Origin: a virus
Reading direction: 5' to 3' (one strand)
IMG/VR virus record: IMGVR_UViG_3300006916_000041
Location: 1-64,000 of that record
Length of the DNA stretch: 64,000 nucleotides
Both the position numbers and the translations under genes were made by a program. Under the pieces are notes generated by a model. That model searched no databases. It worked only from the letters and a program-made list of their open reading frames with translations, and was not told where the DNA came from. Shown here piece by piece: positions 8,336 through 15,917 of the stretch (within the stretch, counting starts at the first letter, position 1; each line of letters starts with the position of its first letter).

Positions 8336-10863
8336 GTTTTAGAGATTTTAAACAAGGTTTGCAAAATGCAAACGACTATTTAGATGCTCAGCATCATATC
8401 AGTGGTACTATTGCTGCTGGCGCTGATGCACTGAGAGTTACTAGTCAAGCACAATACAGTTTCACACTCAGAGAAATCTTATGTCAAGTACTGAGTGGCA
8501 ATGGTATGAAATTACCAAATGTGCAACTGTGTTTGCATGCTAACATTCAAGAGTTATTAAAAATTCCAAACATACAAGGTGAGATTGCAGATGCACTAAA
8601 TCAATTGTTAGGCGGCGTAGAGCAATTTATGGATCATACTAAAATAGACAATGTTTTGGGAAGATTAAACATGGTGTTAGGAGAAGCTCAGAACGTTGCT
8701 AATCTTATCAACTTCTGTAGTGCTCCTGTAGATCCAATTGCTATTCCTAATATGTTGGAACGTGCAATGGGCAGTTTCTTAGGAGCAGGTAAACAACTTG
8801 CTAATGACATTGGTAGTATGGATCCTGGTAATGTTTGTGCATGTATTAGTACCAATGGCGGATTTAATGCCAGTGTATTCAACGGCGGCGTACTAGGAAA
8901 TATTGCCAATCAAATTGATGCAATAACAAGTGGGTCGTTAATACAAAGCGAAATTGATAGAATTGTAAACGATGTTAAGGGTATTACAGATAGAATTACT
9001 AGCTTAGTAGATTTTGAAAATAATATTATTGGTTCTTATTCACCTGGTGGTAGCCAATTTGCAACACCGGACAGCGGATGTAATAGTGAAATTGGTGTGT
9101 TGCACAATCCAGGATCAGGACCTATTAGTGGTAATAGCAGAATTTCAACACAATTAAAAAGTTTATACGACAGGCTTGCAGCTTATCCTGTGCAGTATAG
9201 TTTAGGAAGTGGAAAAGACAATACCACAGGTCATCAGTACGATGCTAATAATAATCGCATTGTTAGTGGAGAAGTAATAGAATATCCTAACATTTTTCAT
9301 CTGTTACTAGATGACGAAATGCTAAACTTGTTACGTGCAGCTGATAATCCAACACCAACGATTGAAAGTCAAATTCCGGTTTATGACTATTGTGGTAACA
9401 TAATAGGTTATACACAAGAGTTTGAACAAAGGGAACAAGAAAAAAGTCAAGGAAATACACCAACTATACCTAACAGTCCGGGTTATCGAGCAGGCGGGCT
9501 AATCACTGACACAGCTAGTCAAGTAAGTGATAATGTGTCAGTTAGTGGTACCACAGTAATTAATAACTTTAATAACACAGGTAATACACTGTATCTAGTA
9601 AGTAGTGAACAAGCACAACTTGCACTAAATGCAAACACAGACGACATTGTAATTAGAACTGATATTTTAACAATCTTCACTCGTAAAGATACAGGAGGTT
9701 TTAACACAGGAACACTAGCAGATTATCAGCAAGCAACTAGCACATTGTTTGACTTTTTAAACAACTTAAATGTAGAAAGTGGCAGTGGTGTTATTGTTAA
9801 AGATGCAGGTGTTAGTAGAGCAAGGCAAGTTGAAGGTAAAGCAGGAGAAACTCGTGTAATCAATGGTGACGGCGCTGGCGGTAACATTAGAGTTGAACTA
9901 GAAGAAAATACTAGAATACCAGGAACAGCAGCTATTAGAATACCAGCTGGTACAACTGCACAGCGGCCAAACACAGAAATTGGCGAAATACGCTATAACA
10001 CAGATACACACAATATCGAAGCATATTACGGAGATACAAACACTTGGCGTAATATTGCTAGCGGCGGCGGTAGTGGATCAATTTCAAGTGCTAGCAATGT
10101 TGGAACAGGCAGCGGTGTATTCAAACAAGCTAGCGGAAGTGATTTAGAATTTAGATCACTTGTAAATGCCGGTGGCATTAGTATTACACAAAATGCAGAT
10201 GATCTTACAATTACTGATACTATTACAAGTAGCAATGTAGGTGGTGCTAATCAAGTATTCAAACAACGTACAGCAAATAATTTTGAATTTAGAACACTGA
10301 CTAGCAGCGATAGCAGTGTTGTAATTACACAAAATGCAGATACAATCGATCTCAGCGGAGATCCAAATGTAAAGAAAACACAAGTCACAACTACAGGAAG
10401 TGGTGCAACAGCAATTCAAGTTAACGGAGTTTATCCAGAACCAGCTAGTGGGAAAACTTGGTTTTTCACTGCTTATGCTATTGGTCGTGCAACCACAGGT
10501 CAAGTACAAGCATTTAAGATTGAAGGACTAGCAGACAATCAAACCGGAACTACTAGTATTGTGAGTAACACTGTGATGAAAACAGACTATCAACGCACTA
10601 CAACAGACACAGTGCAAGCTATATGGGATCCGTTAACTGCATATATAACCAATGATAGTGTTGAATATGACGGTAACATATACCAAGCTAATACTAACGT
10701 GGCTTCAGGTGAACTAAGTCCAGATCAAAATGCTAACTGGACTGTAACTTACACTGGTTGGAACTTTAGTGCTGAAATAGACAATGGTCTTAAATTTAAA
10801 GTTAAAGGCGATGCAACAGCTAATGTTAGTTGGGATGTAAGAATCACATATTTAGAAGTATAA
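8332..10863 (+). CDS. Large virion structural protein with C-terminal repeats
   Basis: An 843-residue protein. The N-terminal 400 residues are mixed helical (LREILCQVLSGNGMKLPNVQ, repeated Cys-containing stretches) and the middle contains a YDYCGNIIGYTQEFEQREQE segment. From about residue 400 the sequence becomes Asn/Thr/Gly-rich and beta-like. Two related units of about 50 residues occur near 585-680 (VFKQASGSDLEFR...ITQNADDLTI, then VFKQRTANNFEFR...ITQNADTIDL), typical of fibre or tail shafts. The final 160 residues look like a separate beta domain. It follows the PAAR-like gene, so a baseplate or fibre protein is likely. Confidence 0.75.
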   Translation: MSFRDFKQGLQNANDYLDAQHHISGTIAAGADALRVTSQAQYSFTLREILCQVLSGNGMKLPNVQLCLHANIQELLKIPNIQGEIADALNQLLGGVEQFMDHTKIDNVLGRLNMVLGEAQNVANLINFCSAPVDPIAIPNMLERAMGSFLGAGKQLANDIGSMDPGNVCACISTNGGFNASVFNGGVLGNIANQIDAITSGSLIQSEIDRIVNDVKGITDRITSLVDFENNIIGSYSPGGSQFATPDSGCNSEIGVLHNPGSGPISGNSRISTQLKSLYDRLAAYPVQYSLGSGKDNTTGHQYDANNNRIVSGEVIEYPNIFHLLLDDEMLNLLRAADNPTPTIESQIPVYDYCGNIIGYTQEFEQREQEKSQGNTPTIPNSPGYRAGGLITDTASQVSDNVSVSGTTVINNFNNTGNTLYLVSSEQAQLALNANTDDIVIRTDILTIFTRKDTGGFNTGTLADYQQATSTLFDFLNNLNVESGSGVIVKDAGVSRARQVEGKAGETRVINGDGAGGNIRVELEENTRIPGTAAIRIPAGTTAQRPNTEIGEIRYNTDTHNIEAYYGDTNTWRNIASGGGSGSISSASNVGTGSGVFKQASGSDLEFRSLVNAGGISITQNADDLTITDTITSSNVGGANQVFKQRTANNFEFRTLTSSDSSVVITQNADTIDLSGDPNVKKTQVTTTGSGATAIQVNGVYPEPASGKTWFFTAYAIGRATTGQVQAFKIEGLADNQTGTTSIVSNTVMKTDYQRTTTDTVQAIWDPLTAYITNDSVEYDGNIYQANTNVASGELSPDQNANWTVTYTGWNFSAEIDNGLKFKVKGDATANVSWDVRITYLEV

Positions 10864-10866
10864 ATA
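10859..10866 (+). promoter_or_regulatory. Exact TATAAATA octamer at the end of the virion gene
   Basis: A perfect T4 late octamer overlaps the last codons of the preceding gene. No start codon lies just downstream and a hairpin begins five bases later, so it is unclear whether it is used. It could be coincidental because the TAA stop contributes to it. Confidence 0.35.
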
Positions 10867-10870
10867 CTGT

Positions 10871-10911
10871 GTCAACAAAAAAATGTATTTTTTTGAATCT
10901 TTTTTGTTGAC
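10871..10911 (+). terminator. AT-rich hairpin after the virion gene
   Basis: A 12-bp perfect stem, GTCAACAAAAAA (10871-10882) with TTTTTTGTTGAC (10900-10911), containing a T-rich loop. The right arm also forms the -35 box of the following promoter, so one sequence may serve both as terminator and as promoter element. Confidence 0.5.
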
Positions 10912-10935
10912 ATTCGAGTCGTCTTGCCATAAACT
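10907..10935 (+). promoter_or_regulatory. Sigma70-like promoter with half-operator
   Basis: TTGACA (10907-10912), 17 bases, TAAACT (10930-10935). The spacer contains GAGTCGTCTT, a degenerate version of the AAGACGTCTT palindrome found in the other early promoters of this window. Confidence 0.5.
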
Positions 10936-10966
10936 CTTACTTAGTAAGAAATTATGGAGAGATGTC

Positions 10967-11008
10967 ATGGCACATCGAATATTAAACTATAGGCAAAAGA
11001 GAGGCTAA
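10967..11008 (+). CDS. Possible 13-residue leader peptide
   Basis: ATG at 10967 is preceded by GGAGAG at a good distance and opens a 13-codon frame (MAHRILNYRQKRG) that ends five bases before the next ATG. It may be a short basic peptide, or simply part of a leader. Nothing else supports it. Confidence 0.3.
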   Translation: MAHRILNYRQKRG

Positions 11009-11012
11009 AAGA

Positions 11013-11303
11013 ATGAGGTCTAAAGACACTGGCAATGGAAGAAGAATACTGGCAAAGGTAGAGGTCCCATTAAGCGTAGAAGATATTGCAACATATGCAT
11101 TGCGATATTTAGAAGAAGCTGGAGATGATGATCCCAAGGATACACTAATCAACAGCAACAAAAGAGAAATTTTTAATATGGCAAAGCTAGCCATATTTCG
11201 TTGGGGAACTGAAGAACCCCGAGCATATGTAGCAGAACATATGAATGGACATTTTCAACCAATTGAACAAGTTGTAAAACACAAGTTTCCGGAGTGCGAT
11301 TGA
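11013..11303 (+). CDS. Small hypothetical protein
   Basis: A 96-residue soluble protein, first main gene after the promoter at 10907. It shows a strand (RILAKVEVPLSVEDIATYAL) followed by helices (LRYLEEAGDDDP, FNMAKLAIFRWGTEEPR) and overlaps the next gene by one base. I recognise no family. It belongs to a run of small, probably early, genes up to about 12500. Confidence 0.65.
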   Translation: MRSKDTGNGRRILAKVEVPLSVEDIATYALRYLEEAGDDDPKDTLINSNKREIFNMAKLAIFRWGTEEPRAYVAEHMNGHFQPIEQVVKHKFPECD

Positions 11304-11638
11304 TGACAAATGTGATTGATTTTCAGGTTGAACGTGCTGTTAGAAAAAGTGGTATAAAAGATAAAGCACTGTTAAAAGATATTATCAGTGAAGGTTACGA
11401 TCCTTGCGATCCGATAGAAGTAAGCAACTACTATAGTTGGAAACAGTTCGAAGGCGGTATTTCAACAGAATTAGAACACAATTGGTCAGACGAAGCAATT
11501 CGAAACTTGCTTACTGATATCAAACTATTTGACCCTGATCAGCCTTATACTGTAACTACATCTAACGATTTAGATATACTGTATGATGGTGATTATGAGA
11601 TTATTATAGATGACACTAAATCTTCTTCCGATTCTTAG
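11303..11638 (+). CDS. Small acidic hypothetical protein
   Basis: ATG 11303 is chosen because it overlaps the previous stop (TGATG) and has GGAG upstream. The product (111 residues) begins MTNVIDFQ, like the protein at 45428 (MTNVIEFD), then has a helical basic part (VRKSGIKDKALLKDIISEGY) and an acidic C-terminus. The end overlaps the acetyltransferase gene by 29 bases. Function unknown. Confidence 0.65.
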   Translation: MTNVIDFQVERAVRKSGIKDKALLKDIISEGYDPCDPIEVSNYYSWKQFEGGISTELEHNWSDEAIRNLLTDIKLFDPDQPYTVTTSNDLDILYDGDYEIIIDDTKSSSDS

Positions 11639-12110
11639 TTCTTCGTTAGTAAACATCAGACCACTTGCATCAGAAGATTTTGATGGCTTATACGATGCGG
11701 CAAAAGATCCTGATATTTGGTCAGGAATGCCTGCAAAAAATAGATGGCAACCAGAAGTTTTTAAAAAATGGTTTGATTATCTTATAAACACAGATGCACT
11801 AGCAATCTTAGATGGCAAAAAAATAATAGGTACTACAAAATACTACTATATGTCAGACAATAGATTGTTTATGGGGAGTACTTTTCTTGCAAGAGAATAC
11901 TGGGGTGGTAAGTACAATCGTGAATTTAGATATATGTTAATCAATCATGCATTTGAGCATGTTGACAAAATACACATACACATATCTCCAGATAATCCTC
12001 GCAATCAACGTGCTACAGAAAAACTAGGGTTTACACATGAATATAATGAATATGTGCAATTCAGACGTCCAGAACCACAACTACAAATGACTTATGTGTT
12101 ACACAAATGA
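11610..12110 (+). CDS. GNAT-family N-acetyltransferase, RimJ/RimL-like
   Basis: A 166-residue GNAT protein. Visible features are the NIRPLASEDFDGLYDAAKDP start typical of RimJ/RimL-type enzymes, a central strand AILDGKKIIGTTKYYYMSD, then FLAREYWGGKYNREFRYMLINHAFE in the acetyl-CoA binding region, and IHIHISPDNPRNQRATEKLGF, the late GNAT motif with NxxxxxxxEKLGF. It would move an acetyl group from acetyl-CoA to an amine, possibly a protein N-terminus. Target unknown; modification of host proteins is a common suggestion for phage GNATs. Confidence 0.85.
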   Translation: MTLNLLPILSSSLVNIRPLASEDFDGLYDAAKDPDIWSGMPAKNRWQPEVFKKWFDYLINTDALAILDGKKIIGTTKYYYMSDNRLFMGSTFLAREYWGGKYNREFRYMLINHAFEHVDKIHIHISPDNPRNQRATEKLGFTHEYNEYVQFRRPEPQLQMTYVLHK

Positions 12111-12301
12111 ATATATGTAAAAAACATCACCTATTATTTGTACCAACAGAAAACGGTAATCATCAGGCGATAGACACATGGTGTGGACACACAGTGAATG
12201 GAATTGTATGGTATTGCAGTGAAAAATGTATGAGCACAGGCAAAGAAGGAAAGCCCCTTACATACATATCAACCGACGATGAACCCATAATGAATGACTA
12301 G
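12107..12301 (+). CDS. Small Cys/His-rich protein
   Basis: A 64-residue protein overlapping the GNAT gene by four bases. Pairs CKKHH, WCGH and YCSEKC suggest a small zinc-binding fold, with an acidic tail. No family recognised. Confidence 0.6.
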   Translation: MNICKKHHLLFVPTENGNHQAIDTWCGHTVNGIVWYCSEKCMSTGKEGKPLTYISTDDEPIMND

Positions 12302-12311
12302 AAGGTAATTT

Positions 12312-12497
12312 ATGCTAGTAAAATGTATAGACGGAACAGTTCAAATTAATTTGGTATTCAAAGATACCAAGAGATGGCAAATTCAAATGCTTACTGCAGG
12401 CACAGATTTTACTATCACTGACAACATGCAGGCTGAGTTTGAACCTGTTACAGAAAAAACTACAATTATTTTAGAAAAAGATACAGAAAAAGGTTGA
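12312..12497 (+). CDS. Small hypothetical protein
   Basis: A 61-residue protein with alternating hydrophobic strands (VQINLVFKDTKRWQIQML) and an acidic, Lys-rich end. Its last codons overlap the -35 box of the next promoter. No recognisable family. Confidence 0.5.
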   Translation: MLVKCIDGTVQINLVFKDTKRWQIQMLTAGTDFTITDNMQAEFEPVTEKTTIILEKDTEKG

Positions 12498-12522
12498 CAG
12501 CAAGACGTCTTGAGTGTAAAGT
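12494..12522 (+). promoter_or_regulatory. Early promoter with AAGACGTCTT palindrome
   Basis: TTGACA (12494-12499), a 17-base spacer holding AAGACGTCTT (12502-12511), and a weak -10 TAAAGT (12517-12522). The transcript leader shows the shared ATGTAAGTTGAGAAAA element before an AAGGAAC binding site. One of seven related promoters in the window. Confidence 0.7.
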
Positions 12523-12555
12523 ATATATGTAAGTTGAGAAAAAAGGAACTTAGAT

Positions 12556-12873
12556 ATGCAAGTAGCAGTTATTCATTCAGCGTTTGAAGATACACCTAAC
12601 ACAGTAGCATTTGTTGATGTGCCAGATGGTACAAGTGACGAAGAAGCTATGAACTATGCATATCGTTGGACAAACAACGTGATGGGCTCATGGAGCCGCA
12701 AAGAGAAATTTTTTGAAAATGGAGAAGCTAACGGCGACTACAATGACGCTGTTACAGTAATGGCACCGTTGCACGAAGGTGGAATGGGTCTCCGGTCAAC
12801 ATCAATGGGTGACTATATGTTGGTTGGCAATAAAAAATATAAAGTAGCCATGTTTGGCTTTGAGGCAGTATAA
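12556..12873 (+). CDS. Hypothetical early protein
   Basis: A 105-residue protein directly after a palindrome-type promoter. It has a beta-alpha start (QVAVIHSAFEDTPNTVAFVDVP), an acidic helix (SDEEAMNYAYRWTNNVMGSW) and a C-terminus with GDYMLVGNKKYKVAMFGFE. No family recognised. Its promoter suggests immediate or early expression. Confidence 0.7.
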   Translation: MQVAVIHSAFEDTPNTVAFVDVPDGTSDEEAMNYAYRWTNNVMGSWSRKEKFFENGEANGDYNDAVTVMAPLHEGGMGLRSTSMGDYMLVGNKKYKVAMFGFEAV

Positions 12874-12907
12874 TACGGGAGCAGTACTTAGGGAGGATAA
12901 TTTAACC

Positions 12908-12921
12908 GGGCAATGATGCCC
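12908..12921 (+). promoter_or_regulatory. Leader hairpin before a small membrane-protein gene
   Basis: GGGCA-ATGA-TGCCC forms a short GC-rich hairpin 33 bases before the ATG at 12955, in the 81-base gap after the previous gene. There is no T-run, so a role as mRNA stability or processing element is more likely than termination. Confidence 0.4.
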
Positions 12922-12954
12922 ACCTAACTACTCAGCAAGAAAAGGAAACCTCAA

Positions 12955-13215
12955 ATGAGTAACACACTTTATAAACAAACCGCAATTGAATTTGGTAAGA
13001 TTGCATTTAATGCTACAAAGATTCTTGCCGTCAGTGCTACTGCATTGGTAGCATGTATGGCATTTTTCCGTTACATTATGGAATGGGATCTTAACAGTTC
13101 TATGTTCGGTGGTCTGACACTATACTTTGTATTGGGTGCTATGTATTGCATGATTGATATGGCAACACACCGTGCTCGTCTAAAGGAAAAATATCCAGAC
13201 ATTGATTTTTCTTAA
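12955..13215 (+). CDS. Small two-segment membrane protein
   Basis: An 86-residue protein with two predicted membrane segments: ILAVSATALVACMAFFRYI (about 24-43) and GGLTLYFVLGAMYCMID (about 53-70), and a charged C-terminal tail. AAAGGAAACC lies upstream as binding site. Function unknown; its size would fit a holin-like or inner-membrane modifier, but nothing specific supports this. Confidence 0.65.
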   Translation: MSNTLYKQTAIEFGKIAFNATKILAVSATALVACMAFFRYIMEWDLNSSMFGGLTLYFVLGAMYCMIDMATHRARLKEKYPDIDFS

Positions 13216-13235
13216 AGAAAAATTATAAGCTATTG

Positions 13236-13265
13236 AAAGTGCAGGATTCTTTCTTGCACTTTTTT
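13236..13265 (+). terminator. Rho-independent terminator
   Basis: Stem AAAGTGCA (13236-13243) with TGCACTTT (13255-13262) followed by further T residues. It ends the transcript of the membrane-protein gene just before the next early promoter. Confidence 0.8.
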
Positions 13266-13266
13266 C

Positions 13267-13295
13267 TTGACAGTAAGACGTCTTGATGCTATATT
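13267..13295 (+). promoter_or_regulatory. Early promoter with AAGACGTCTT palindrome
   Basis: TTGACA (13267-13272), 17-base spacer with AAGACGTCTT (13275-13284), TATATT (13290-13295): consensus at both boxes. The leader GTGTAAGTTAGACAAAGGAG matches the shared leader of the family. It drives a run of four small genes. Confidence 0.85.
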
Positions 13296-13325
13296 GTATG
13301 TGTAAGTTAGACAAAGGAGTTACTT

Positions 13326-13475
13326 ATGTTTGCAGTAGTAGATTTTGACCGTCAACAGTCATTCTTTTTCACCAGCTTCCAAGCAGCGTCAGATTTTATC
13401 ACGCAGTACCCTGTGCAGGAAACTGTTGTTGTAGTTGACCTGTCAGAAGGTCATGCAGTATGTGAACAACTTTAA
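13326..13475 (+). CDS. 49-residue hypothetical early protein
   Basis: A short frame starting at ATG 13326 with AAAGGAG upstream, encoding MFAVVDFDRQQ, then a Phe-rich helix and a Val-rich strand (ETVVVVDLS). It sits between a strong promoter and the next gene with its own binding site, so it is very likely translated. Confidence 0.65.
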   Translation: MFAVVDFDRQQSFFFTSFQAASDFITQYPVQETVVVVDLSEGHAVCEQL

Positions 13476-13489
13476 AAAAGGAGTTGCAA

Positions 13490-13675
13490 ATGATTAGAAT
13501 TTTCAACAGTGCAGTACCCGGAGAGCGTGAAATAGGCTTAGACGAGGTTAATGTTGTAACTATGAAAATGGACTATGACGGTGCACCTTACATGTTGTTT
13601 GAGCATGAGGACTTTCCACTTGGTGCTCTTAAAGCAACGTTCAATGGAAACAATTGGGAGTGTGATTTAAACTAA
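13490..13675 (+). CDS. Small hypothetical protein
   Basis: A 61-residue acidic protein. ATG 13490 is preferred over an in-frame TTG upstream because AAAAAAGGAG ends seven bases earlier. Its stop overlaps the next start by one base (TAATG). No family recognised. Confidence 0.6.
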   Translation: MIRIFNSAVPGEREIGLDEVNVVTMKMDYDGAPYMLFEHEDFPLGALKATFNGNNWECDLN

Positions 13676-13848
13676 TGAGTATCCAAGAAACACTTGAATC
13701 TATTGACAGCAAACTAGACGAAGTAGATGAACTCATTATGAGCATGCCACTTCAAAACAGTGTAAAAAAACAGTTGACAGCACACCTGTATACCATGTAT
13801 GCTGAACTAGAAGAAGCTGTTGAGCTTCGTCCTGCAGACTTTAATTAG
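13675..13848 (+). CDS. 57-residue helical protein
   Basis: Starts within the previous stop (TAATG). The product is almost entirely helical and acidic (ETLESIDSKLDEVDELIM, then YAELEEAVELRPADF), suggesting a small coiled-coil or regulatory peptide. Unknown function. Confidence 0.6.
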   Translation: MSIQETLESIDSKLDEVDELIMSMPLQNSVKKQLTAHLYTMYAELEEAVELRPADFN

Positions 13849-13858
13849 GAGACCAAAG

Positions 13859-14029
13859 ATGGTAGACGTTTTAGAAGATATCGATGTAATTGAAAATGCT
13901 CTTATTGCATTTCAAGAAGGTGCTAGCGATGAAAAATATGCGGCACTTTGGAGTTTGGAAAAACTCTTGCTCAAGAAAAAAGACATGGTTGCAGAGTTTG
14001 AAGCTACTGCGCCTGTTGAATGTTCTTGA
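13859..14029 (+). CDS. 56-residue helical protein
   Basis: ATG 13859 follows AGGAGACC. Product is helical and acidic (VDVLEDIDVIENALIAFQEG, LWSLEKLLLKKKDMVAEFEA). It is the last gene of the short early operon; the next promoter overlaps its stop codon. Confidence 0.6.
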   Translation: MVDVLEDIDVIENALIAFQEGASDEKYAALWSLEKLLLKKKDMVAEFEATAPVECS

Positions 14030-14054
14030 CAAACGCAGTCAACAGTACTATATT
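14026..14054 (+). promoter_or_regulatory. Consensus sigma70-like promoter without the palindrome
   Basis: TTGACA (14026-14031), 17 bases, TATATT (14049-14054). The spacer lacks the AAGACGTCTT palindrome, so it should not share that control. Leader is 22 bases with AAAGGAG. Confidence 0.8.
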
Positions 14055-14076
14055 GTTTACAAAGGAGTGTAATACA

Positions 14077-14301
14077 ATGAGTACCTACGAAGTTGAAACT
14101 GTGTTTTATAACAATCACGGTGGTATCCAAACAAAAACTTGTGACTTGTTCAGTACAAAGCAACAGGCAGTAAAGCACATGAACAGTCAGATCAAACAAA
14201 AAACATATTTGGTGCAACGTGGTAAAATTAAAGACGGGCTTGTTCAATTAATCGACGAGAATGGCAAAATTAAAGAACAGCTCAGTCTTGGTGAACTATA
14301 A
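14077..14301 (+). CDS. Small hypothetical protein
   Basis: A 74-residue basic protein. ATG 14077 is chosen because AAAGGAGTG precedes it and the promoter's -10 box lies inside the longer frame. The pattern (STYEVETVFYNNHGGIQTKT, then KQQAVKHMNSQIKQ) suggests a small beta-alpha-beta fold. Function unknown. Confidence 0.65.
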   Translation: MSTYEVETVFYNNHGGIQTKTCDLFSTKQQAVKHMNSQIKQKTYLVQRGKIKDGLVQLIDENGKIKEQLSLGEL

Positions 14302-14318
14302 ACAAATTGAGGCAGAAA

Positions 14319-14822
14319 ATGAAACGACTTCTATTGAGCATCATTGCAATTATGATGACAACCAGCGTTAGCTCAGCTAATCAAGAGTTTGCGGGCTACA
14401 GCGAAGAAACATTCCCTGAAACATACTGTATGGCACTAAACATCTACTACGAAGCACGTGGTAGTAGTTTAGCAGATCAAATTGGTGTAAGTGATGTTGT
14501 ATTAAATCGTGTGCGTGACAGTCGCTATCCTAATACAGTGTGTGAAGTAGTCAAACAAGGCAAACAAGATGCCAATGGCAAGATGATTCGAAATCGTTGT
14601 CAATTTAGTTGGTATTGTGATGGTAAAGCTGATGTACCCAAAGACGAAGATTCTTGGATAGCAGCACAAACACTTGCTTGGCGCATTATGAAGTTCGAAG
14701 AGTTTCGAGGACTTACAGAAGGTGCTACACACTATCATGCCAATTATGTAAAACCCAATTGGGCTCGAGACATGACATTTGTAGGCACAATAGGAGTACA
14801 CAAGTTTTATCGATGGGATTAG
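14319..14822 (+). CDS. Secreted cell-wall hydrolase, SleB (Hydrolase_2) family
   Basis: A 167-residue protein beginning with a signal peptide (KRLLLSIIAIMMTTSVSSA, cleavage after ANQ or nearby). The mature part has MALNIYYEARGSSLADQIGV with the family's catalytic-type Glu in YYEARG, then VLNRVRDSRYPNTVCEVV, RCQFSWYCDGK, and GATHYHANYVKPNWA. These are the motifs of SleB/CwlJ-type peptidoglycan hydrolases (lytic transglycosylase-like). In a phage it could act as endolysin exported through the Sec pathway, or in wall remodelling during infection. Confidence 0.85.
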   Translation: MKRLLLSIIAIMMTTSVSSANQEFAGYSEETFPETYCMALNIYYEARGSSLADQIGVSDVVLNRVRDSRYPNTVCEVVKQGKQDANGKMIRNRCQFSWYCDGKADVPKDEDSWIAAQTLAWRIMKFEEFRGLTEGATHYHANYVKPNWARDMTFVGTIGVHKFYRWD

Positions 14823-14830
14823 CATAAATA
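14823..14830 (+). promoter_or_regulatory. Late promoter octamer CATAAATA, leaderless type
   Basis: Five bases (ATTGT) separate the octamer from the ATG at 14836, so the predicted start site coincides with the start codon. Confidence 0.75.
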
Positions 14831-14835
14831 ATTGT

Positions 14836-15540
14836 ATGCTAGTAAACGAAATTATATCAACAAACTTGAGTGAGGGTCCTAACGATCCTCACATTTTTAA
14901 AGCAGTATTCCTAGCAGGAGGACCCGGCAGTGGCAAAAGCTACGTTGCCGGTAAACTTTTGAGTGGATACGGATTAAAAACTGTAAACAGCGATGACATA
15001 TATGAATATCTAGCTAAAAAAGATGACTTAGATTTAAGTGATCCGGATCAAGTTTACAGTGACAAAGGTCAAGAAGTACGTAATCGTGCCAAAGAATTAA
15101 CCATGTCACGGCAAGCAGGATACATTGATGGTCGTCTTGGTCTTGTTATTGATGGTACTGGTAAAGATGTTGGTAAAGTACAAAAGCAAAGTGATTTGCT
15201 CAGAGATATTGGTTACGAAACTGTTATGTTGTTTGTGAACACCAGTGAAGAGGTTGCACAACAACGTAATAAAATGAGAGACAGAAGATTACCCGACAGT
15301 GTTGTGAGCAAAATGTGGGCTCAAGTACAAGACAACATTATGGGATTCCAACAAGTTTTTGGTAATAAGAATTTTTATGTAGTTGACAACAGCGGTGGAC
15401 TAGAAGATCCAGAGCGTGGAAAAAGTTTTGATGAAATTTACAAAGATATCAGATCATGGGTAAACACTCCAACACGCAATAGACAAGCCAATGCATGGCT
15501 TGCAGATCAGCAACAAAATAGTGCGAAATCCGATAAATAG
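14836..15540 (+). CDS. P-loop kinase, zeta-toxin-like, possibly packaged in the head
   Basis: A 234-residue P-loop protein. Walker A is FLAGGPGSGKSYVAGKL (about residues 28-44), followed by TVNSDDIYEYLAKKDD and GLVIDGTGKDVGKV, the order seen in zeta-toxin/AAA kinases, with VMLFVNTSEEVAQQRN as the later core strand. Substrate unknown (nucleotide, sugar or polynucleotide). The N-terminus MLVNEIISTNLSEGP resembles that of the protein at 1219 and contains L-S-E, which fits T4 gp21 prohead-protease cleavage. It has a leaderless late promoter, so co-packaging and injection with DNA is a reasonable idea. Confidence 0.75.
   Translation: MLVNEIISTNLSEGPNDPHIFKAVFLAGGPGSGKSYVAGKLLSGYGLKTVNSDDIYEYLAKKDDLDLSDPDQVYSDKGQEVRNRAKELTMSRQAGYIDGRLGLVIDGTGKDVGKVQKQSDLLRDIGYETVMLFVNTSEEVAQQRNKMRDRRLPDSVVSKMWAQVQDNIMGFQQVFGNKNFYVVDNSGGLEDPERGKSFDEIYKDIRSWVNTPTRNRQANAWLADQQQNSAKSDK
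15532..15539 (+). promoter_or_regulatory. Late promoter octamer GATAAATA, leadered type
   Basis: Octamer overlapping the kinase stop codon, followed by a 26-base leader with AAAGGA before the ATG at 15566. It would drive the run of genes that ends with IF-3 and bS21. Confidence 0.55.
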
Positions 15541-15565
15541 TATATAAGACAAAGGATTTTGCAAG

Positions 15566-15913
15566 ATGTACACATATCAATGCAATACAATAAGAGTGAT
15601 AGACGGCAACACAGTTGATGCAATCATTGACTTGGGGTTCAATGTGACTATCAGACAACGAATTAAATTATATGGAGCAAACGTCCGAGACATTAGAAGT
15701 TTGGACGACGCTGAAAAAGCTCAGGCTCTAGCAAGTAAAAATCGACTAACAGAACTATTAGGGTCTGAATTTATTTGTGAAACCATTTTAAACAAAAGAG
15801 GTAAAGCAGGACGTATTATGGGAAAACTTTCAATTGTAGATAATACAGGAAAACTATTAGATGTTTCCAGTATTATGATAAATGAAGGTTTTGCTGAAAG
15901 GTTTGGAGACTAA
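15566..15913 (+). CDS. Staphylococcal-nuclease-like protein with altered active site
   Basis: A 115-residue SNase-fold protein (YQCNTIRVIDGNTVDAIIDL, RQRIKLYGANVRDIRS, GKAGRIMGKLSI). Compared with its paralogue at 37433 (DGDT and GIDTPES intact), the first metal-binding motif reads DGNT and the GIDTPE motif has become GANVRD. The loss of the Asp and Glu suggests weak or no nuclease activity and perhaps a binding role. It is the first gene of the late operon leading to IF-3. Confidence 0.7.
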   Translation: MYTYQCNTIRVIDGNTVDAIIDLGFNVTIRQRIKLYGANVRDIRSLDDAEKAQALASKNRLTELLGSEFICETILNKRGKAGRIMGKLSIVDNTGKLLDVSSIMINEGFAERFGD

Positions 15914-15917
15914 GCGT

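Noticed and set aside
9519-10509. Several minus-strand frames within the large virion gene
   Set aside because: They mirror the codon bias of the plus-strand gene, have no ribosome binding sites and no recognisable protein features.
10859-10866. Leaderless late promoter at the end of the large virion gene
   Set aside because: The octamer is perfect, but no ATG follows at five bases and a hairpin starts immediately, so it was not counted with the leaderless set.
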